Source: PALSA-555 sp963731625
GTDB taxonomy: Bacteria > Actinomycetota > Acidimicrobiia > IMCC26256 > PALSA-555
DNA length: 64,000 nucleotides
Direction: 5' to 3'
Assembly: GCA_963731625.1 (NCBI GenBank)
Contig: CAVSWH010000021.1
Location: forward strand, 124,001 to 188,000
Shown: positions 36,535 through 42,097 of the stretch, in pieces
How the letters are laid out: the number at the start of each line of letters is the position of its first letter
Position numbering within the stretch: the first letter of the stretch is position 1
Made by a program: the position numbers and the translations under genes
The notes under the pieces: model-generated
What the model was told of the DNA's origin: nothing
The model's database searches: none
The model's input: only the letters and a program-made list of their open reading frames with translations

Positions 36535-37017
36535 GTGCCGGTCGACCAGCGGGCCTTGGCCCGACTGTTCTCGCGGGACGAGCCCGTGGGGTCACCGACG
36601 GGAGGGCTGTCGTCGCCGCCGACGCGCGGGATCACCGTGCTCGTCGCGGGGGTACCCCGATCCGGCACCACGTGGATCGCCACCGCGTTGGCGGCCACCG
36701 AGCACGCGGCGTACGTCCACGAGCCCGACAACCCCGCCCATCACCCCTTCGCCTACTTCGCGAAGCGTGGCCGGGGTGCCTACCCGTCGCTTCAACCCGG
36801 AGACCGGGCCGACGACTACGCCCGCTGCTGGGATGCCGTCTTCACCGAGACCGACGGTGTCGGGCCCCGACCCGAGCTTGTCGCGCTGCTCGAGACGCTC
36901 CCCGTCGCCGAGCGTCGCCGGGCGCTCGCTCCGGGTCCGCTCCCACCGGCCGTCACGGAGATGCTCGACCTTGCGACTCCCAAGACGTTCCCGACCGCGC
37001 CCGTCACCGCGTGGTGA
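36535..37017 (+). CDS. Sulfotransferase-like protein, N-terminal half of a split gene
   Basis: 160 aa, GTG start at 36535; an in-frame GTG at 36478 overlaps the preceding gene. It contains the PAPS 5'-phosphosulfate loop TVLVAGVPRSGTTWIATALA and the conserved YVHEPDNPAHHPFAYFAKRG. The frame ends at TGA 37015-37017, which overlaps a GTG (37014) opening the frame that encodes the rest of the enzyme. So the gene is either frameshifted or two coupled polypeptides. Intact relatives join the two without a break. Likely role: sulfation of a sugar or glycolipid made by the adjoining glycosyltransferases. Confidence 0.75.
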   Translation: MPVDQRALARLFSRDEPVGSPTGGLSSPPTRGITVLVAGVPRSGTTWIATALAATEHAAYVHEPDNPAHHPFAYFAKRGRGAYPSLQPGDRADDYARCWDAVFTETDGVGPRPELVALLETLPVAERRRALAPGPLPPAVTEMLDLATPKTFPTAPVTAW

Positions 37018-37580
37018 AGAGCGTCCACGTCGCGCTGAGCCTTCGCTGGATCGTGGAGCGCTGGGGGCCCGAGGTGCTCGTGGTCCGCCGGCATCCCCTC
37101 GATGTCCTCGCCAGCTGGCAGGACCGCGGGTTCCCGGTGTACTTGCACGACGACGACCATCTAATCCCTGCGGCGGTCCGCCGCGACCTCACGACGCGCC
37201 TCGGCTGTCCGCCGGCGCCCGAAGAACCGGCGACCCCGCTCGTGCGGGCCGCGTGGCTCATCGGCGTGCTGACCGCAGGCCTCGACGACGCCGTCCGTTC
37301 CGTACCGGACATCCGCGTTGTCGACCACGAGGTCGTCTGCCGCGACCCGGTCGGGGAGCTGCGATGGCTCGCGCGGTGCCTGGGGCTCACCTGGTCGCGA
37401 GCCGCTGACGCCTTCGTGACGGACTCGCGCGCGCCAGGCACCGGCGACGAGCTCAGGAGAATCTCCGAGGCGCTCCCCGGCCGCTGGCCCGAGCGGTTCG
37501 ACCCCCGGGAGCTGCGCGACGCCGGGCAGGTGCTCGCGGCGTTCCCGTTCGCCGAGCGCTACGACGGGCTGCGCTCCTAG
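37014..37580 (+). CDS. Sulfotransferase-like protein, C-terminal half of a split gene
   Basis: 188 aa if started at GTG 37014 (GTG 37011 also in frame). VKSVHVALSLRWIVERWGPE and VLVVRRHPLDVLASWQDRGF correspond to the 3'-phosphate-binding RxxxxxxxS region of sulfotransferases, and DIRVVDHEVVCRDPVGELRW is the following conserved strand. Start and stop overlap as GTGA with the N-terminal half. It could be translated by coupling and complement the first half, or be dead. Real function depends on whether the break is genuine. Confidence 0.72.
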   Translation: MKSVHVALSLRWIVERWGPEVLVVRRHPLDVLASWQDRGFPVYLHDDDHLIPAAVRRDLTTRLGCPPAPEEPATPLVRAAWLIGVLTAGLDDAVRSVPDIRVVDHEVVCRDPVGELRWLARCLGLTWSRAADAFVTDSRAPGTGDELRRISEALPGRWPERFDPRELRDAGQVLAAFPFAERYDGLRS

Positions 37581-37644
37581 GCCGGTGGCGGGCCCGCCCG
37601 GATAGAGTCGCCGCTCGGGGTCCCAGCCCAGATGGAGGCACACC

Positions 37645-38565
37645 GTGGGGTACCGCGTCAAGACCCGGGGTTTTCGCGTCCGCCGCAGTGACGACGGCGG
37701 GCTCCTCGTCTACGACGAGCGCGCCGATGTCGGCCACGTGCTCAACCCGACGGTCGCTGTCGTCTACGACCTCTGCGACGGGTCGATGTCGGTGGGTGAC
37801 ATGGCCCAGCGCGTCGCGAGCCAGACCGGTCTCCCCGCCGATGAGGAGATCGTGGTCCTCGCCCTCGCGCAGCTGCGCGAAGCCGGCATCCTCGACGAGG
37901 CCGAGCCCACGACGGCTGCGCTCGCGACGGTGAACACGGGACTCACCCGCCGGTCGTTGCTCAAACGCCTCGCAGCGGGTGCCGGAGCCCTGGCGCTGTT
38001 GCCCGCGATCGATTCGATCAGCGGCGTGTCCCAGTTGGCGGCCGACACCGGCCTGACGGTGTTCGCCGCCGTGGCGATCTCCGTCGTCACGACCGCCGGT
38101 CAACCCGTCACCGTGCAGCTCAGCGTCACCGGCCAGCCCGGTTCGGGGACACTGACCTTCAACATCGTGGACCCGCCCCAGCACGGCACCGCCACCATCA
38201 GCGGCGACCTGCTCACCTACACGCCGAACCCCGGGTTCGTGGGCACCGACACCATGACGTACCAGGCGATCCTGAACCCGTCGACCACCACGACGGGCAC
38301 CTCGACCTCGGGGTCGACCACGATGGCGTCGACCCCGACCACTCCGGCGAGCTCGCCGACCACCGTGGCGACCACCTCGACACCGCCACCATCGTCACCA
38401 TCGTCGTCGATTGGCACCGCGTCGATCCACGGGCAGCGGGGCGACAGCCGCCGCGCTGCGGTCGGCGCCCAGACCGTCAATGCCCAGGCGGTCACGTCGA
38501 CGATCGCCACGGTGACCGTCACCGTCGATCCGGCCTCGGCGGCGAGCCCCACGTTTACCGGGTAG
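37645..38565 (+). CDS. PqqD-like domain fused to Tat-like segment and Ig-like domain
   Basis: 306 aa. Residues 1-90 form a PqqD/RRE-like winged-helix: ADVGHVLNPTVAVVYDLCDG, GLPADEEIVVLALAQLREAG. TRRSLLKRLAAGAGALALLP at about 102-122 looks like a twin-arginine export signal but sits internally. After it comes a secreted-type region with a cadherin/Big_9-like motif (HGTATISGDLLTYTPNPGFV) and a Thr/Ser/Pro-rich linker near 220-255. GTG start with GGAGG at 37633-37637. PqqD-like proteins bind peptide substrates in the cytosol, so an exported fusion is unusual. It follows the sulfotransferase, suggesting surface-glycan or peptide assembly. Confidence 0.8.
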   Translation: MGYRVKTRGFRVRRSDDGGLLVYDERADVGHVLNPTVAVVYDLCDGSMSVGDMAQRVASQTGLPADEEIVVLALAQLREAGILDEAEPTTAALATVNTGLTRRSLLKRLAAGAGALALLPAIDSISGVSQLAADTGLTVFAAVAISVVTTAGQPVTVQLSVTGQPGSGTLTFNIVDPPQHGTATISGDLLTYTPNPGFVGTDTMTYQAILNPSTTTTGTSTSGSTTMASTPTTPASSPTTVATTSTPPPSSPSSSIGTASIHGQRGDSRRAAVGAQTVNAQAVTSTIATVTVTVDPASAASPTFTG

Positions 38566-38618
38566 TTGGAACGCCGGCACTGACATCATCGCCGACATCG
38601 TCGGCGCACCAAGAGTGG

Positions 38619-38653
38619 GCAGGTCATGGGGCTCGAGTCCCTTTCCCGGCTCC
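38619..38653 (+). repeat. tRNA-Thr 3'-end repeat 6 (decayed)
   Basis: GCAGGTCATGGGGCTCGAGT continuing to GGCTCC. It matches tRNA-Thr from the variable region with one substitution and a one-base insertion in the T arm, then a perfect acceptor end. It lies 54 bp after the PqqD-fusion stop. Confidence 0.85.
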
Positions 38654-38855
38654 GAACATCCGGAACTGACGCGCCGGTCGTCGAGGCACCCGATGGCGAG
38701 CCGGGAATGTAGGTGCTCATTGAGCAACGAAGTCGTACGGTGTCGAACCGCGGGAGCGGGATCCTGCTCATTCGGTGAGGCGGTCCGGATCACGCGCTCG
38801 AGCGCCCCTGACCCTTGCGGTGGCCTTGCGCGCACGACCGACCTACGTTTCTCTC

Positions 38856-38993
38856 GAGGACTCACCGAATGTGCTGTTGATGATGACGGACGAGGAGCGA
38901 TACCCACCGCGAGATGAGACCGATGCGGTGAAGGCGGCTGGTGGGGGAGAACCGCGCGATGCCGCTCCTCGTCGTCGGGGCGAGGGGCGGTAG
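38856..38993 (+). pseudogene. Sulfatase 5' remnant 2
   Basis: Reads EDSPNVLLMMTDEERYPPRD and then ETDAVKA before losing similarity; it ends at a TAG immediately before the DMT permease start. It is homologous to the remnant at 28408, including the preceding CTACGTTT, but without the nonsense codon. No catalytic motif remains. The rest of the 428-bp gap holds tRNA repeat 6. Confidence 0.7.
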
Positions 38994-39851
38994 GTGGACG
39001 TCTTCCTGGCTCTGCTCGCGGCGGTGGCGTTCGCCGGCGGCAACGTTTTCCAACAGAAGGGCACGCTGGAGGCTCCAGCCGGCGAAGACGACCCTCGATT
39101 CTTGGTGCAGATCCTGCGTCGCCCGGTCTGGCTGGCCGGCGCGCTGTTGCAGGCCGGCGGCTGGGTCTTGCAGGCCGCGGCGTTGAACCAGGGATCGTTG
39201 GTCGTGGTCGAGTCGGTGACGACGCTCAGCCTCGTCCTCGCCCTTCCGCTGGGGGCGCGAGTCACCGGGCAGCGCGTGGGGCGCCGAGAGATGATCGGGG
39301 CGTTCGCTGTCGTGGCGGGAATCGTGTTGTTCCTCTCCGTCGGCTCGCCGAAGGGCGGGAACCTCCATCCCAGCTCCAGCGCCTGGTGGGCAGCAGGTCT
39401 CGTATCGGTGCTCCTCGTCGCGAGCGCGGTGGCGTTGGGGCGAGGGCGTCGCGGGGCGCAGCGAGCGCTCCTCTTTGGCGCCGGGGCTGGTGTCGCGTTC
39501 GGTTTCCAGGCCGCGGTGACCAAGGTGTTCGTCGGTGAGTTGGGCCACGGCGTGTCCGTGCTCCTGGGCAGCTGGACGACATACGCCCTGATCGTCTCCG
39601 CGCTATTGGGCTTCGCGTTGATGCAATCCGCCCTCAAGACCGGCGTCCTCGCTCCGGCGATCTCGTCGAGCAACGCGCTGACGCTGCTCGCGAGCGTCGC
39701 GTTGGGGATTGCCGTGTTCGGTGAGTCGCTCGGGCATGGTGGCGGCCAGTTGATCCCCGCCGTGATCGGGCTGGTGATCGCCGTCGGTGGGATCAGCCGC
39801 CTTGCCGCTGCCCAAGCACCGACAGGACAGCCGGAGACGAGACCGGCCTGA
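38994..39851 (+). CDS. DMT-superfamily (EamA-like) permease
   Basis: 285 aa, GTG start directly after the TAG of the sulfatase remnant. Nine to ten hydrophobic helices: FLALLAAVAFAGGNVFQQKG, AGALLQAGGWVLQAAALNQG, SLVVVESVTTLSLVLALPLG and the C-terminal GGGQLIPAVIGLVIAVGGIS. The paired-half layout, Gly-rich helices and FGESLGHGG resemble DMT permeases; the substrate is unknown. No ribosome-binding site is obvious, and expression may have depended on the lost sulfatase frame upstream. Confidence 0.82.
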   Translation: MDVFLALLAAVAFAGGNVFQQKGTLEAPAGEDDPRFLVQILRRPVWLAGALLQAGGWVLQAAALNQGSLVVVESVTTLSLVLALPLGARVTGQRVGRREMIGAFAVVAGIVLFLSVGSPKGGNLHPSSSAWWAAGLVSVLLVASAVALGRGRRGAQRALLFGAGAGVAFGFQAAVTKVFVGELGHGVSVLLGSWTTYALIVSALLGFALMQSALKTGVLAPAISSSNALTLLASVALGIAVFGESLGHGGGQLIPAVIGLVIAVGGISRLAAAQAPTGQPETRPA

Positions 39852-39867
39852 ACAAGGGGAAGTCGTG

Positions 39868-39969
39868 ATGACGGCGCAGCATCTCTCTACCGTCCTGTTC
39901 AACGCCGGTATCGCCATTTCCATGGGGCGACCGTGGCCTCAGCGGCCGTGCCCGGATCGCTCGTCATGA
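39868..39969 (+). pseudogene. Short ORF cut off at tRNA repeat 7
   Basis: ATG with AAGGGGAAG upstream, encoding MTAQHLSTVLFNAGIAISMG and 13 more residues. Its TGA is formed inside tRNA repeat 7. It reads like the start of a hydrophobic protein whose remainder was removed at the junction. No family recognised. Confidence 0.4.
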
Positions 39970-39999
39970 GCAGGGCAGGGTTCGAGTCCCTTCCCGGCT
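39960..39999 (+). repeat. tRNA-Thr 3'-end repeat 7 (outermost)
   Basis: CTCGTCATGAGCAGGGCAGG then GTTCGAGTCCCTTCCCGGCT. Like repeat 2 it begins in the anticodon loop (A-to-C change), with small deletions near the variable region and the acceptor. Taken as the outer island boundary. Confidence 0.85.
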
Positions 40000-40143
40000 G
40001 GCCGCTCCTTGTCAGCGTTGCGAACGGTGGCCGTCGTCCCTGACGAAGGCCTAACAGCCGCCTGACCGATCCGCACCCCGCCAGCGTCAGCATCGGCAGT
40101 GAGGAGACCGGCACCGAGCCGGCTCCGGGGAAGAGAGCACGAC

Positions 40144-40377
40144 ATGAATGAGCGGTTGGGCGAAGGTCACGAGCAGTGGCGCTCGATGCGGCGCACCCGA
40201 TGGTTGTTGGTCGGCCTGTCTGGCCTGTTGGCCGTCGTGCTGATCGCCAGCGGCGTGGTGGTCATCGGCGCGATCGTCGCCGTGATGGCGGCGGTGCGGG
40301 CCGTGGTGCTGCTGCACTGGCAGCCTGACCGCTTCCGACGCGCCCGCTCGGGTAACGGCTGGCCGGGCGTCGTCTAG
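40144..40377 (+). CDS. Small membrane protein
   Basis: 77 aa. A charged N-terminus (MNERLGEGHEQWRSMRRTRW) is followed by one long or two short helices (LLVGLSGLLAVVLIASGVVV and GAIVAVMAAVRAVVLLHW) and a basic C-terminal tail. No family recognised. The GGGGAAGAGAG before the ATG gives moderate ribosome-binding potential. It is the first gene after the outermost tRNA repeat. Confidence 0.6.
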   Translation: MNERLGEGHEQWRSMRRTRWLLVGLSGLLAVVLIASGVVVIGAIVAVMAAVRAVVLLHWQPDRFRRARSGNGWPGVV

Positions 40378-40584
40378 CGCTGCTCGACGTCGACGCGCGC
40401 GAGGCTGCGCGCGTCGTCGCGGCGTGCGAACTGCCGTGTGGCCGCGGCTGGATCCGTGAAGTGACGCTGACGGCCGCGTCGGCACCCGGTCGACGGTGGT
40501 TGCCCGAGAAAGTAGGAAGCGCGTACCGTCGCGAGCCGTGGTGGGGCGATCCAAGGCGGGACCTGGTGCGCGCGCGGGGGCGGC

Positions 40585-42066
40585 GTGACGGTTCGCGGGG
40601 AGATGGGTGCTGAGGTCGCCAAGGAGCGAGGCCGGGTCCACGGGCTCGCGGTCCGCAGCACCGAGCTGACGCGCTACCTCGACCTGTTTCTCGCGTGCGC
40701 GATCGGGGGCGTGCTCGGCAACCGGTTCTTCCTCGTGCTGACCGGCTATCCGCAGGTCGGGAACGGCACGCTGCACATCTCGCACGCCATCTGGGGCGGG
40801 GCGATGATGGTCACCGCCCTCGTCGCGGCGATCGCGTTCGTCGCGCCGAGCGCCCGCGGGTTCGTCGCCGTGCTGGGCGGTGCCGGCTTCGGATGGTTCG
40901 TCGACGAGCTCGGCAAGTTCATCACCCGAGACGTGAACTACTTCTTCAAGCCGACCCTCGCGCTGATCTATGTCGTGTTCATCGCGATGTATCTCGCCTT
41001 CCGGGCCCTCGAGCGGCGCCGCTACCGCGCCGACGAGGCGCTCATGAACGCGCTCGAAGCGGTGAAGGCGGCCGCGGTGGGCCGACTCGACGAGGGCGCG
41101 CGGCTCCGAGCGTTGGCGCTCCTCGAGCAGACGTGCGCGGACGAGCCGCTCGCTGCGCCGGTGGCGGACCTGCTGCGCCAGGTCCCGACGATCCGCCCGC
41201 CCGCCCCTGGCCGCTTCGCCCTGGTGCGGTCCCGGGCCCTCAGCGTCTACGAGCGCTGGACGGTGCGCCGCGGCTTCCGGTTCGTGATCGCCACGTTCTT
41301 CGTGGTGCTGGCGGCGTTCGACGTGCTGCAGATCCTGTTGCTGCGGCTGCACTCGGGGTTCCACGGGTTCACGCAGTGGGCGACGGCCGGCTCGTCGCTG
41401 CTGTCGCTGACGTTCATCATCATCGGCGCCTGCCTCATGGCCCGGGCCCGGCTCACGGCGTTCCGCTGGTTCGAGCTCGGCGTGCTCGTGTCGATCTTCG
41501 TGACCCAGGTCTTCCTCTTCGAGGACCACCAGCTCGCCGCCGTCCTCGACCTGCTCGTCACGATCGTGGTGTGGGTGGCGCTGCGCTCGGCGATCCGCCT
41601 CGAGGAGCTGGCCCGGGGGGTCCACGAGTCGTATCGGGACCGGCGGCGCGCCGCGCTCGGCGAGGACGACCCGTCGCTCGCCGACTGGGAGGACCTGCCC
41701 GAGACGCTGCGCACGTCGAATCGCGACCAGGCGGCCCACTTCGTCCAGAAGCTCGACGCCGTGCACTGCGCGGCCGTCCGATACTCCGGGAAGGAGGCGC
41801 CGCCCTTCGTGTTCACCCCGACCGAGGTCGAGGTGCTGGCGCGGATGGAGCACGAGCGGTGGTGCGCGGAGCGGGCCCGGCAGGGCTGGACGCAGGGCGC
41901 GCGCCGCGATCCGCAGCAGCGTACGACGCCGTATCTCGTCGACTGGGACGAGCTCACCGAGCACGTTCGCGACCTCGACCGGGACGCGGTCCGCGAGATG
42001 CCCGCCCAGCTGGCCCGCAGCGGGCTCGCCGTCGTGCGCCTCGACACGCCGGCCGCCGCGCGCTGA
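40585..42066 (+). CDS. Multi-TM protein with C-terminal RyR domain
   Basis: 493 aa, GTG start. Helices fall in two clusters, about residues 32-145 (LDLFLACAIGGVLGNRFFLV, GFGWFVDELGKFITRDV) and 230-345 (FRFVIATFFVVLAAFDVLQI and following). The C-terminal 410-485 is an RyR-repeat-like domain: VEVLARMEHERWCAERARQG, the R-x-P/D-x-x-R-x-x-x-x-L-V-x-W pattern (DPQQRTTPYLVDWDEL) and DRDAVREMPAQL. Bacterial RyR domains occur at the ends of ion-channel-like or NAD-linked sensor proteins and are thought to bind a nucleotide-derived ligand. It converges on the TIR-WD40 gene with 31 bp between stops. Confidence 0.82.
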   Translation: MTVRGEMGAEVAKERGRVHGLAVRSTELTRYLDLFLACAIGGVLGNRFFLVLTGYPQVGNGTLHISHAIWGGAMMVTALVAAIAFVAPSARGFVAVLGGAGFGWFVDELGKFITRDVNYFFKPTLALIYVVFIAMYLAFRALERRRYRADEALMNALEAVKAAAVGRLDEGARLRALALLEQTCADEPLAAPVADLLRQVPTIRPPAPGRFALVRSRALSVYERWTVRRGFRFVIATFFVVLAAFDVLQILLLRLHSGFHGFTQWATAGSSLLSLTFIIIGACLMARARLTAFRWFELGVLVSIFVTQVFLFEDHQLAAVLDLLVTIVVWVALRSAIRLEELARGVHESYRDRRRAALGEDDPSLADWEDLPETLRTSNRDQAAHFVQKLDAVHCAAVRYSGKEAPPFVFTPTEVEVLARMEHERWCAERARQGWTQGARRDPQQRTTPYLVDWDELTEHVRDLDRDAVREMPAQLARSGLAVVRLDTPAAAR

Positions 42067-42097
42067 GCCGAGCGAGCCGGGGTCCGCCGCGCGGCGC

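Larger units (their letters stand above)
18014..39999 (+). mobile_element. tRNA-Thr-anchored accretion island, att-like repeats, no visible integrase
   Basis: From the 3' part of tRNA-Thr to about 39999 the DNA carries seven further direct copies of the tRNA 3' end, at 19842, 23761, 24194, 26567, 33858, 38619 and 39960. Between them sit unrelated cargo modules, pseudogene scraps and unusually long non-coding gaps. The flanking core is densely packed with housekeeping genes. Tyrosine-recombinase elements that insert at tRNA genes regenerate the 3' end and displace a copy to the far side, so serial insertions leave exactly this pattern. No recombinase gene is present, so mobility is lost or supplied in trans. 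The right boundary is taken as the last repeat; true extent is inferred. Confidence 0.75.

Noticed and set aside
37015..37017. TGA in the split sulfotransferase as a selenocysteine codon, given tRNA-Sec in the window
   Set aside because: The downstream sulfotransferase sequence is in a different frame, so reading through the TGA would not restore the protein.
19842..39999. tRNA-Thr fragments counted as extra tRNA genes
   Set aside because: None has the 5' half (acceptor 5' strand and D arm) in place; only 3' segments are present.
40087..41964. 625-codon minus frame opposite the RyR gene
   Set aside because: Arg/Glu/Asp-rich shadow with no domain; the plus strand has the conserved protein.
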